Assembly (NCBI GenBank): GCA_964358855.1
Contig: CAYHQQ010000010.1
Location: forward strand, 21,815 to 85,814
Length of the DNA stretch: 64,000 bases
Source of the DNA: UBA2396 sp038042175
Lineage (GTDB): Bacteria; Planctomycetota; Phycisphaerae; Phycisphaerales; UBA1924
Direction: 5' to 3'
In this document: in pieces, positions 33,806-42,372 of the stretch
How the letters are laid out: each line of letters begins with the position of its first letter
Numbering within the stretch: position 1 is the stretch's first letter
Program-made: the position numbers and the translations under genes
Notes under the pieces: model-generated
What the model was told of the DNA's origin: nothing
Seen by the model: only the letters and a program-made list of their open reading frames with translations
Database searches by the model: none

Positions 33806-35626
33806 CTAGCAACCAAGCTCGAACGCGAGCACAAAGGCGTCGTAGTCAAAGAAATCGACGGCGGAGTCGCTGTCAAAGTCGGCGGTCTTGCCGGGCGGGC
33901 AGGCGATTCCCTCAAAGCAGGTTACAAAGGTGTCGTAGTCGAAGAAATCGACGACTCCATCGCCATCAAAGTCGGCGGGGCATGGGGCCTGGAACTCGAA
34001 AGCGCCGCAGTCGATGATGGGCGCGGGGCCTACACCCAGGTCGGGCGTGAGGGGATCCTGCCGAAAGCGAGGGCGCCCTGCGAGGTCGGTCGACGTGCCG
34101 GCGGGGACCAAGGGGTTGCTTGCGCGGTCGATGGCGGGGGAGCCGGAGCTGAGGCGATAGTCGTCATCTGCGGTGCGTGCGATGTTGTCGGGGCCGTCGG
34201 GATCGGAGAAGAGCGGTGGGGCGGCGAAGTTTCCGGTTCCGGGCAGCGACCCGTTCCAGCCCTGGACGAGGCTGGAGTTCACTTGGACTGAGGGATTGCC
34301 GAAATTTGAGTGGTAGATCGCGGCGTTCTGGCCCGAGCCCTGGAAGCCTGTGTTTCCCCAGAGGATGGAGTTGTCGATTCGCAGCGACCCGCTGAGCGAC
34401 AGGATGGCGCCGGCGGAGGTCGGGCCGCCGTTGTCGGCGATGGTGCAGTTCACGATGCGGGTGGTGCCGGCGTTGAGGAGGATGGGCGAGCCTTCGCGAC
34501 GGTTGGGCGACAAGGAGCTGGGGTGCCCGGTGATCTGGCAGTTCACGATGTCGAGCGTGGGCGACAGATCGTTCTGGGCGGCCTGAAGATAGATGGCGTC
34601 GCCGAGGTCGCCATTGGAACTGTTGTCGATGAACGTGCAGCGGCTGAGCGTTGCGTGGCCGCTGGCGAAGAAAGCGCCGCCCCCGCCGTTGGCGAAGTTT
34701 CCCAGGAAGAGGCAGTCCTCGATGAGAGAGGTGCCGTCGCTGCAGAGGAGGCCGCCTCCGGAGGTTGCGCCGAACCAACCGAGGTTGTCGCGGAATTCGC
34801 ATCGGCGGACGGTGGGGTGAGCCGTGGCGCTTCCGAGTCCGACAACGGGGCCCGTGTAGATGCCCACGCCCTGGGAGCCGATGTTGGCGTCGAAGAGGCA
34901 GTCTTCGATGCTCGGGTGCGAATTGCCGGCGGCGGCGAGGCCCGCGCCGAAGTACGGGCAGGAGTTGGCGGTGAAGCGGCAGTGTGAGATCGTCGGCGAG
35001 CCGCCATCGATCATCAGGCCAGAACCGGCCCAGCTCGCGGTGTTTCCCTCGAACGTGCACCAGGCGATGGTGGGGGAGGCGTTGACCAGGAGCATGCCGC
35101 CGCCGTGCTCGCGGTCGACGACGTTGCCCTGGCTGTGGTCGGTCGCGCTGCCGGCGCGGATGGTGACGCCGTCGAGTCGCGATGTTGCGCCCACGTTGGT
35201 CGCGCGGACGACGTGGGCCGAATTGTCCGGGCCCGGCTCGCCCGGAGCGTCATTGGCGTTGAGGTCGCCCGACAGAATGGTCACGTGGGCGTTCACGTCA
35301 CGTTGCTGGAGCGATGACTCGGTGCCGGCGAAGCCGCCGTAGACGCCCACGCCGCTTGGGAGGACGAAGCTCACGAGGCGTGAGCCGCCCGGGGATGTTG
35401 GCTTGTACGTTCCGGTGCCGACCCAAATCTGGGTTCCGGGAGGGGCAGCGGCCAGCGCGGTCTGAAGGCCGGGCCCGCCCCGAAAGGCGTCAGCCCATGA
35501 CGATCCGTTGTTGGCGCCGGTGGACAGATCGGCGCGAACGAAGAAAATGCCGTCAGCGCGCGCGAGGGTCGAGACGCAGAGTGCCCCCGCCAGTCCTGCC
35601 TTTGCCCAGTATGTGGAAACGTACAT
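33806..35626 (-). CDS. Secreted right-handed beta-helix protein with dockerin-like cassette
   Basis: 606 residues from ATG 35626 with GGAGGA upstream. Signal peptide AKAGLAGALCVSTLARA. The body is a parallel beta-helix of the pectate-lyase-like, choice-of-anchor type: repeated coils such as PTIAWCTFEGNTASWAGSG, PTISHCRFTANSC, HPSIEDCLFDANIG and ATLSRCTFIDNSSNGD, and a late SSGSPAIDRASN motif typical of these proteins. The cassette has the most divergent second loop (DFDSDSAVDFFDYDAFV) and ends ELGC. Proteins of this shape often bind or cleave polysaccharides. Confidence 0.82.
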   Translation of the reverse strand: MYVSTYWAKAGLAGALCVSTLARADGIFFVRADLSTGANNGSSWADAFRGGPGLQTALAAAPPGTQIWVGTGTYKPTSPGGSRLVSFVLPSGVGVYGGFAGTESSLQQRDVNAHVTILSGDLNANDAPGEPGPDNSAHVVRATNVGATSRLDGVTIRAGSATDHSQGNVVDREHGGGMLLVNASPTIAWCTFEGNTASWAGSGLMIDGGSPTISHCRFTANSCPYFGAGLAAAGNSHPSIEDCLFDANIGSQGVGIYTGPVVGLGSATAHPTVRRCEFRDNLGWFGATSGGGLLCSDGTSLIEDCLFLGNFANGGGGAFFASGHATLSRCTFIDNSSNGDLGDAIYLQAAQNDLSPTLDIVNCQITGHPSSLSPNRREGSPILLNAGTTRIVNCTIADNGGPTSAGAILSLSGSLRIDNSILWGNTGFQGSGQNAAIYHSNFGNPSVQVNSSLVQGWNGSLPGTGNFAAPPLFSDPDGPDNIARTADDDYRLSSGSPAIDRASNPLVPAGTSTDLAGRPRFRQDPLTPDLGVGPAPIIDCGAFEFQAPCPADFDGDGVVDFFDYDTFVTCFEGIACPPGKTADFDSDSAVDFFDYDAFVLAFELGC

Positions 35627-35749
35627 AGGAGTCCTCCGCCCCTCACGATAGGGCCGCATGGTTGGCGGCCTTCATCATGATCGCGTGGAGAACCCGTTTC
35701 ATTGCAAAGAGGGCTGCGTTCGACGGTGAAATGTCGATTCAGAAGCCAA

Positions 35750-37081
35750 CTACCAATACAGCCCCTCATATCCCTTTCCGGCCTTTCGGAGGTCGGGGAT
35801 GTTCATGAGGTCGATGACGCGCTGGTCGGGCTTGAAGTTCACGCTCGCCCAGGTCGCGGGCTTGAGGCGGTGGGTCACGATGAGGGTGTCGGCCCAGGCG
35901 ATGACCTCTTGCAGGTTCTGGGTCATGAGCTCGGCCAGGTGGGGGACCATCTGGAAGGCGAAGCTGCGGTTGGCGCCCACCAGGGCCTGGACCGAGAGGT
36001 GCTCGTCGTAGATCTTGAGGGGGTGGCCCTTGCCGCAGAGGCCTTCGACGACGGCGACGATGGGGCTTTCGCGGACATCGTCGGTGCCTTCCTTGAATGC
36101 GAGGCCGATGATGCCGACTTTGGGGCGGCTCTCGTGCACGACGCGTTTGAGGAGGGCTTTGATCTGGACCTCGTTGCTGACCAGTGTGCCGGCGAGCATG
36201 GGGAGGGCGGTGGCGGTGTCGCGGGAGGCGTCGAGGATGCCGCGGAGGTCCTTGGGGAGGCAGGAGCCGCCGAAGGCGAAACCGGGCTTGAGGTACCGCG
36301 CGCTGATGTTGAGTTTGGTGTCGGCGCAGAAGACGTCCATGACCTTGTGGCTGTCGACGCCCAGGGTCTTGCAGATCATGCCGATCTCGTTGCCGAAGGT
36401 GCACTTGAGGGCGTGGAAGCAGTTGTCGGCGTACTTGACCATCGAGGCTTCGGAGGGCGAGAGGAAGAAGGTGGGGCAGGTCTTGAGGCCGGGGTAGTTG
36501 TCGGCGGGGTACATGGACTTGCAGATGTCGGCGGTCCTGGCGTCGGTGGGGCCAAAGACGATCTTGGGCGGGTTGTAGAAGTCGTAGACACTGACGCCCT
36601 CGCGGAGGAACTCGGGGTGGCAGACGTAGCCGATGCCTTCGCCCATTTTGCGGCCGCTGGATTGTTCGAGGATCTTGATGAGGTTCTCGTGGACGTTGGG
36701 CAGGCTCGTGGAGCGGCTCATCACGATGTAGTGCTTGGGGGCGTGCTTCTTGATCGACTCGCCGATCTGGCGGCAGACGGTTTCGAGGAAGACGGCGTTG
36801 ACGCCGCCGCTGGGGGTGCTGGGGGTGCCGACGCAGACCAGGGCGGCGTCGGAGGTGCGGACGGCCTCGTCGGCGTCCATGATGGCGGAGAGGCGGCCGT
36901 TCTTGAGAGCCTTTTCGAGGAGTTCGGGAAGGCCTTCCTCGACGATGGGGGCCTTGCCGGCCCGGATGAGGTCGACCTTGGCCTTGCTGACGTCACAGCC
37001 GATAATGGTGTGGCCGAGATCGGCGAGGCAGCCGCAGGAGACGGCACCGACATATCCCAAACCGAAGATCGCGATCCGCAT
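35750..37081 (-). CDS. UDP/GDP-sugar 6-dehydrogenase, most like GDP-mannose 6-dehydrogenase
   Basis: 443 residues. NAD-dependent four-electron oxidation of a nucleotide sugar to its uronic acid. The Rossmann motif IAIFGLGYVGAVSCGCLADLGH is at the N-terminus, GTPSTP and the central dimer helix follow, and the catalytic Cys sits in FGGSCLPKDLR. The C-terminal domain has VGIIGLAFKEGTDDVRESP. The FAFGGSCLPKD context and length match GDP-mannose dehydrogenase (AlgD) better than typical UDP-glucose enzymes, but the substrate cannot be fixed by eye. It is part of a small polysaccharide locus extending to 42 kb. Confidence 0.9.
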   Translation of the reverse strand: MRIAIFGLGYVGAVSCGCLADLGHTIIGCDVSKAKVDLIRAGKAPIVEEGLPELLEKALKNGRLSAIMDADEAVRTSDAALVCVGTPSTPSGGVNAVFLETVCRQIGESIKKHAPKHYIVMSRSTSLPNVHENLIKILEQSSGRKMGEGIGYVCHPEFLREGVSVYDFYNPPKIVFGPTDARTADICKSMYPADNYPGLKTCPTFFLSPSEASMVKYADNCFHALKCTFGNEIGMICKTLGVDSHKVMDVFCADTKLNISARYLKPGFAFGGSCLPKDLRGILDASRDTATALPMLAGTLVSNEVQIKALLKRVVHESRPKVGIIGLAFKEGTDDVRESPIVAVVEGLCGKGHPLKIYDEHLSVQALVGANRSFAFQMVPHLAELMTQNLQEVIAWADTLIVTHRLKPATWASVNFKPDQRVIDLMNIPDLRKAGKGYEGLYW

Positions 37082-37303
37082 TGGTGAATCCTTGTCCTGA
37101 GTGAAGCTCGCCAGCCGGGCTGGACGCCCTGATACGCCCCCAACGTCCGGGAAGTTCGGCCTTCCGGGTCGGTTGGGCGGACTCTAGGTTCATCGGCCAA
37201 ATGCGGGGCGGGACGCAGTGGAGAGCGGTGGGAGGGGTGCCTGAGAGAGGTTCTCGGGCGGGAGGCGGGTTGATCATCGTCGGATGTGCTAGCGCGGCGG
37301 AAT

Positions 37304-37325
37304 CCCACGGGTTAGAACCCGTGGG
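37304..37325. repeat. Short palindrome in the gap upstream of the sugar dehydrogenase
   Basis: CCCACGGGTT and its exact reverse complement are separated by two bases (37304-37325), embedded in a GCGGCGGAAT... CTTATG context. It lies in a 267-base gene-free gap between the glycosyltransferase 3' end and the dehydrogenase start. It may act as a terminator-like structure or belong to a dispersed palindromic repeat family. Confidence 0.7.
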
Positions 37326-37348
37326 CTTATGTGGGGCGACCGAAAGAA

Positions 37349-38557
37349 TCAGGATGTTCGCCTCAGCGCCAGACCCAGCCTGATGCTCCTGTCAATCGCC
37401 CCGATCATGTTGTCGAGGGTGACTTTGTCGCGCATGAGCACGTGGCCGCGTTCGCCGACACGTCGGACCTCCTCGCTGCCCTTGAGAATGGTCGCGATGG
37501 TGGAGACCATGGCGTCGAGGTTGCCGCGCTCGTAGCGCCAGCCGGTTTGTTTGTCGCCGCCGGCGGCACCCACCAGGATCTCGCTGTCGGCGCCGACTTC
37601 GTCGGCGATGACGGTGGGCTTGCCGAAGGCCAGGCTCTGGTTGATGGCCAGGCCCACGGCGCCGGGGTAGACGCTCACGTCGCTGGTGGCGATCCAGGCG
37701 TAGTCGTCGCCCTCAGGGACGCGGCCGGTGACGATGATGCGCTGGGGGTCGAGGGCGGCGGCCTTGGATTTGATTTCGTCGAGCATGGGGCCGCCGCTGA
37801 TGAGGACCATGACCAGGTTCTCGTCGAGGGCCTTGAGCTTGGGCCAGGCGTCGAGGAGGTCGGTGTGGCGTTTGTCGATTTCCATGCGGCCGATGCAGAG
37901 GAGGATCTTCTTGCCGACGAGGTTGCGTTCTTTGCGGATCTCTTCGCCGCGGGCGCGGAGCTGGTCGCCCTGGGTGAAGATCTTGCGGGTGTCGATGGTG
38001 TTGTTGGCGACGATGGCGCGGTCGGCCGGGTAGCCCATGGCGACGAGCTCGGCCTTGCTCGAATCGCCGTAGCAGATCATGCGGTCGAACTTGCTGTAGA
38101 AGAGTTTCTTGAGCGGGGAGATGAAGCCGGCGGCCTTGCTGTAGCTGTGGATTTTGGACCAGCCGATCACGGGGGTGCCGGTCTTGCGACAGAGGCTTGC
38201 CATTTTCCACACCGTTACGTTGCGGATGTGGGCTTCGGTGATGAGGAGGTCGGGTTTGGATTCGTTGAAGAGGCGGACGGCCTCGGGAGCTTTGAAGAAG
38301 AGGATGGGGCCGATGCGGAAGGGGATGCGGGTGCAGGAGATGAAGTAGGGGCGGGCGGAGCCGCCGATGGCTTTGCCGTCTTTGAGGGTGCCCAGGACCT
38401 GGATTTGATAGGCGCCGTCGGCGGCGCCACGTTCGTTGAGGCCGTCGAAGATCGCGGTGCGGTAATGCTCGATGGTGGGCTGGAGGATCCAGACCCGGGC
38501 AGATCGGGCGTCCCTGGGCGTCGTGTCTGTGGAATTGGCCGGCGTTTGGAGCGTCAC
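37349..38557 (-). CDS. Glycosyltransferase, GT4/GT-B type
   Basis: 402 residues from the GTG at 38557; a TTG at 38626 is also in frame but would overlap the divergent gene. The C-terminal Rossmann half carries the GT4 pattern: KILLCIGRMEIDKRHTDLLDAW, VTGRVPEGDDYAWIATSDVSVYPGAVGLAINQSLAFGKP, where the usual EGFG/E-x7-E loop reads GAVGLAINQ. The N-terminal half has ILFFKAPEAVRLF and ITEAHIRNVTVWK. It probably transfers a nucleotide-activated sugar during surface polysaccharide assembly. It shares a 68-base intergenic region with the FkbM gene. Confidence 0.85.
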   Translation of the reverse strand: MTLQTPANSTDTTPRDARSARVWILQPTIEHYRTAIFDGLNERGAADGAYQIQVLGTLKDGKAIGGSARPYFISCTRIPFRIGPILFFKAPEAVRLFNESKPDLLITEAHIRNVTVWKMASLCRKTGTPVIGWSKIHSYSKAAGFISPLKKLFYSKFDRMICYGDSSKAELVAMGYPADRAIVANNTIDTRKIFTQGDQLRARGEEIRKERNLVGKKILLCIGRMEIDKRHTDLLDAWPKLKALDENLVMVLISGGPMLDEIKSKAAALDPQRIIVTGRVPEGDDYAWIATSDVSVYPGAVGLAINQSLAFGKPTVIADEVGADSEILVGAAGGDKQTGWRYERGNLDAMVSTIATILKGSEEVRRVGERGHVLMRDKVTLDNMIGAIDRSIRLGLALRRTS

Positions 38558-38625
38558 GGGAGCTACAGTAGGGTGAACCAGTCGCAAGCAAGCCGGGATA
38601 GCAGGCCCGCACGGAGAGATTCTCA

Positions 38626-39309
38626 ATGGTCGTTCGAGCTATGAGGTGGATCAAACGCCTCATCAAGCCACCCGTCGTGGTGGGACGCGCTTCGCACAGT
38701 TGTCCGACGATGAGACTCGGGAGCGAGTACGGCGGTTGGAACTTCAACCCCGAGCTCCTGAGCAAGGACAGCGTCGTGTATTCCGCCGGGATCGGGGAGG
38801 ACACGTCGTGGGATGAGGCGCTCATCGCCCGGTACGGACTCACGGTTCACGGCTTCGATCCCACGCCCAAGTCGATCCGGTGGGTCAAGGCACGGACGAT
38901 GCCGCGGGGCTTTGTGCTCCATGAGTTCGGGATCGCGCCAACCGATGGGGAGCTGATCTTTCACGCGCCCGAGAACCCCGAGCACGTTTCGGTCTCGGTC
39001 GTCGAGCGCAAGACCCAGACGCAGCGGATTGTGCTCCCTGTGCGAGAACTGGTCGGGATCATGAAAGAGCTCGGGCACGACCACATCGACCTTCTCAAGA
39101 TGGATATCGAGGGGTCGGAGTACGGCGTCATCGAGGATCTGCTTGCGCGGAAGGTGCCGGTCAGGCAACTGCTCGTCGAGTATCACCACCGATTCCAGGG
39201 CGTCGGCGATGCGAAGACCCAGGCCTCGATCGATCTGCTGGAGCGCAATGGGTACAAACTCTTCAAGATCTCCAAGAGCGCCGAGGAATACTCGTTTCTC
39301 AGGGTCTGA
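38626..39309 (+). CDS. FkbM family methyltransferase
   Basis: 227 residues from ATG 38626 (an in-frame ATG at 38641 is a possible alternative). SAM-dependent O-methyltransferase of the FkbM family. Visible features: VVYSAGIGEDTSWDEALIARYG as the SAM-binding segment, HGFDPTPKSIRWV with the acidic residue after strand 2, and IDLLKMDIEGSEYGVIEDLL, the family signature. It lies among polysaccharide genes, so a sugar hydroxyl is the likely target, possibly capping chain growth; this is inference from context. Confidence 0.88.
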   Translation: MVVRAMRWIKRLIKPPVVVGRASHSCPTMRLGSEYGGWNFNPELLSKDSVVYSAGIGEDTSWDEALIARYGLTVHGFDPTPKSIRWVKARTMPRGFVLHEFGIAPTDGELIFHAPENPEHVSVSVVERKTQTQRIVLPVRELVGIMKELGHDHIDLLKMDIEGSEYGVIEDLLARKVPVRQLLVEYHHRFQGVGDAKTQASIDLLERNGYKLFKISKSAEEYSFLRV

Positions 39310-39344
39310 GCCGGCTTTGGACGGGGCCCATCCCGGGGCAAAGG

Positions 39345-40343
39345 TCAGGCGTTGGCCCGATACCACTCGATGGTTCGCTTGAGACCTTCCTCGAATCCAA
39401 CCTCGGCCCGCCAGTTGAGGAGCGTGGCCGCGCGATCGGTCGAGAGGCTGCGGCGGGGCTGTCCATCGGGCTTGCTGGTGTCCCACGTGATGGTGCCTTT
39501 GAAGTCGACGAGCTTCACGATGAGCTCCACAAGGTCCTTGATCTTGATCTCAAATCCCGCGCCCAGATTGATGGGCGTGGGATCGTCCATGACCTCCGAC
39601 GCTCGGAGAATTCCCTCGGCCGCATCTTCAACGTAGAGGAACTCGCGGCTCGCCGAGCCCGTCCCCCAGCAGACGATCTCCTTGTCACCGCGGTTCTTGG
39701 CCTCGATCGCCTTGCGGATGAGCGCTGGGATGACATGGGAGCTGCTGAGATCAAAGTTATCGAACGGCCCGTACAGGTTCACTGGCAGCACGTAGGTTGC
39801 GCGGAAGGCGTACTGCAGGCGGTAGGCCTCGAGCATCTGCCACGCGGCCTTCTTGGCGACGCCATAAGGCGCGTTGGTGACTTCGGGGTAACCGTTCCAC
39901 AGGTTTTCCTCCCGGAAGGGGACCGGGGTGAGGTTCGGGTAGGCGCAGATCGTGCCGACCTGCACAAACTTGCCGCCTCGTTCGTGAAGGCCGTCGAGCC
40001 GCGATTGCTCGATGAGGTGCAGGGCCATGGCCATGTTGGCAAAGAAGTATCGCCCCGGGTTGGCGAGGTTCGCGCCGATGCCGCCGACCTCGGCGGCGAG
40101 GTGGATGATGACGTCGGGTTTGTCCTTTCCGAAGGCGTTGCGGACCAGGCGCGCCACGTCCGTTTCGCTGGTCAGGTCGCACTCTGACCGCCTGGGGATC
40201 ATGATGTTCGCCGGAAGGACCCCCCGTTCGCGGAGCTTTCGACAGACGCAGCGTCCGAGAAACCCGGCACCTCCGGTGACGATGACTCTCTTTGCGTTCC
40301 AGTCCATGGTCTTGGTTGCGGTCGTGTCAGGTAAAGAGGACAT
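39345..40343 (-). CDS. GDP-L-fucose synthase-like NAD-dependent epimerase/reductase
   Basis: 332 residues; ATG at 40343 or the internal ATG of MDWNAKRVIVTGG could be used. Short-chain dehydrogenase with Rossmann motif VTGGAGFLGRCV, IIHLAAEVGGIGANLANPGRYFF, GTICAYP, catalytic YGVAKK (Tyr and Lys), and LPVNLYGPFDNFDLSSSHVIPALI, which is typical of GDP-fucose synthase. It would convert GDP-4-keto-6-deoxymannose to GDP-fucose; the preceding enzyme (gmd dehydratase) is not in this window. It runs convergent to the FkbM gene with a 35-base gap. Confidence 0.88.
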   Translation of the reverse strand: MSSLPDTTATKTMDWNAKRVIVTGGAGFLGRCVCRKLRERGVLPANIMIPRRSECDLTSETDVARLVRNAFGKDKPDVIIHLAAEVGGIGANLANPGRYFFANMAMALHLIEQSRLDGLHERGGKFVQVGTICAYPNLTPVPFREENLWNGYPEVTNAPYGVAKKAAWQMLEAYRLQYAFRATYVLPVNLYGPFDNFDLSSSHVIPALIRKAIEAKNRGDKEIVCWGTGSASREFLYVEDAAEGILRASEVMDDPTPINLGAGFEIKIKDLVELIVKLVDFKGTITWDTSKPDGQPRRSLSTDRAATLLNWRAEVGFEEGLKRTIEWYRANA

Positions 40344-40568
40344 GAAATCGGCTCCAGAGTGTGGCGTTGCCTGGTGGGCTGGGACTATACCGGTCCCGAA
40401 GTGGAGGGGCCGGAGTCGAGCGTCGCCGACGTCTTGCGACCTGAGGCTGGTTGTGCTGATCGGCCTGGTGTCTGGATTCTTGATTGTGCCCCGAAAGGTA
40501 GTTGAGGGGTGGCGCGGGCCAATGCGTTTGTCGATAACGGACGGTAAGACCCCCTAACGTGGCTGTTC

Positions 40569-42332
40569 ATGACCTTACCCGACCCCTCATCCCCGCCCGT
40601 TGCTCCGCTGGAGGACTTCCCGGTCGTTCCAATGAGAGTCACGGGGAAGATGGGGCGGGCGGCGGGGAGCGGCGCGGCGTGGATGATGTCGGCGACGGTG
40701 TTCACCAAGATTCTGACTTTTGTGGCCCAGATCGTGCTCGGGAGCCTGCTGACGCGCGACGATTTCGGCCTTTTCGCCATGGCCGTCGCCACGACCAAGT
40801 TCGTGACCATCTGCCAGGACGGAGGCGTTCGGGACCTTCTGGTTCAGCGAGGGCTGGGAGACTACGAGAAATTCTCGGGGCGCGTGTTCTGGTTTGCGAT
40901 GTGCTTCAATCTCGTTGTGGCGACGCTGGTCGCGGCGGTCGCCTGGCCGGTGGCGAACCTCTGGTTCAAGGACGATCGGCTCGTGAATCTGCTGTTGGTT
41001 CTGGCCCTCTCGGTTCCGCTTGGAACCCCCGGGGCGGTGCTCAACTCCAAGCTCCGTCTGGACTTCAACTTTGCGGCGACCAGCTGGGTGATGATCCTCT
41101 CGGGAGTGGTCAGGCAGGTGGGAACCGTCAGCCTGGCTCTGGCGGCGTGCGGCTCGATGAGCTTCGTGGTTCCGGCTGTCCTCGCGGCGATTGTCGAGAG
41201 CGCGGCCTCATGGTGGTTCTCCAGGGACACGCCTTGGAAGCGAGCACCGGAGTTTGGGACGTGGATCGATCTCTTCAAGCAGGCCAAGTGGTTGATCTTC
41301 GGCTCGGTCGCCAATCTCCTGATCGATCGCGGGCCTTACCTCGTGATGCAGCCCTTCCTGGTGCTGGGCGGGGTGAATGTGGCGTTGGCCACCGGAGTCC
41401 TGGGTGAGTACTTCTGGGCGTTTGAGGTGACCGCGCAGCTCGGTGTGCTGCTCTCGTACAACATGCAGCTCGTGCTGATGCCGGTCCTGTCGCGATTCAA
41501 AGACGACATCCCCAGATTGCGCGACGCCACCATCCGGTCGATGTCGGGACTGATGATGATGGGCTCGTTCTCGAGCCTGGCCATGGCCGTCATGATGGAT
41601 CCGCTCGAGGGGCTGATCTTCAACGGAAAGTGGGCCAACGCAACGCCGGCGGTCGCGGTCTTCGGGCTGTTCTTTCCGTTCAGAATTCTGTACGGGCTGA
41701 CGACGGCGGTGCAACTGGCGATGAACCAGTCGCGGACCTGGTGCCTGCTCTCGTTCGCCGAGGGAATCGCGTTCACGCTCGCGGGCGCGGTGGTGGCCAT
41801 CGTCGCGGCCAAAGGCTGGATGGGGACGCTGGTGGGCGTCGACGCGGCCTCGCTGGCGTGGGCGACGGGCGGCACGCTGGCAATCGTGCGGATCTTCGCG
41901 ACGCTGTGGGTCATGCGGCAGATCGGCGCCAGGCGTCGGGCGGTCCTGGTCGAGATGATCTGGCCTTGGCTGCTCGCGGTGCTGAGCGCGGCGATCGCTC
42001 ACTCCCTGGACGCGTGGCTGAACCTCGAGGGGCTTGTGACGCGAAGGTGGGACGTCGAGAAAGCGGTGTGCGAGATTACGATCGGGAACTCGGACGGTTT
42101 CGCGGGGTGGTTTGTCGCGATCGTGCAGGGCTGGGGACTCAATGCCCGCGCGGACGCTGCGATCATCGAGGGCACCCGGTTGGTCTTGCTTGGGTTGACC
42201 ATCACCATCGCCTTTGGCGTGCTCGCTCGAGTTCTGATGCCCGACATGCTCAGGGAAGCGTGCCGCGTTGCGCCGGGCCCCTTTGGGCGGCTTGGCCGGC
42301 GGTTCCTTCGCCTGGCGCGCGACAAAGGGTGA
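40569..42332 (+). CDS. Polysaccharide flippase, MOP/Wzx-like
   Basis: 587 residues. About 12-14 hydrophobic segments with the N-terminal pattern of polysaccharide transporters (GSGAAWMMSATVFTKILTFVAQIVLGSLLTRDDFGLFAMA). It belongs to the MATE/MOP fold and should flip lipid-linked oligosaccharides across the inner membrane. A 60-residue non-membrane insert around the last third (NLEGLVTRRWDVEKAVCEITIG) is longer than usual. It closes the polysaccharide locus; no Wzy polymerase or initiating transferase is adjacent. Confidence 0.85.
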   Translation: MTLPDPSSPPVAPLEDFPVVPMRVTGKMGRAAGSGAAWMMSATVFTKILTFVAQIVLGSLLTRDDFGLFAMAVATTKFVTICQDGGVRDLLVQRGLGDYEKFSGRVFWFAMCFNLVVATLVAAVAWPVANLWFKDDRLVNLLLVLALSVPLGTPGAVLNSKLRLDFNFAATSWVMILSGVVRQVGTVSLALAACGSMSFVVPAVLAAIVESAASWWFSRDTPWKRAPEFGTWIDLFKQAKWLIFGSVANLLIDRGPYLVMQPFLVLGGVNVALATGVLGEYFWAFEVTAQLGVLLSYNMQLVLMPVLSRFKDDIPRLRDATIRSMSGLMMMGSFSSLAMAVMMDPLEGLIFNGKWANATPAVAVFGLFFPFRILYGLTTAVQLAMNQSRTWCLLSFAEGIAFTLAGAVVAIVAAKGWMGTLVGVDAASLAWATGGTLAIVRIFATLWVMRQIGARRRAVLVEMIWPWLLAVLSAAIAHSLDAWLNLEGLVTRRWDVEKAVCEITIGNSDGFAGWFVAIVQGWGLNARADAAIIEGTRLVLLGLTITIAFGVLARVLMPDMLREACRVAPGPFGRLGRRFLRLARDKG

Positions 42333-42372
42333 CGCGCGGCTCGGTCAAAGTGCCCACATGAATGGTGTTGGT

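Noticed and set aside
35702..37087. 461-residue plus-strand frame opposite the sugar dehydrogenase
   Set aside because: Shadow of a protein with intact catalytic motifs.
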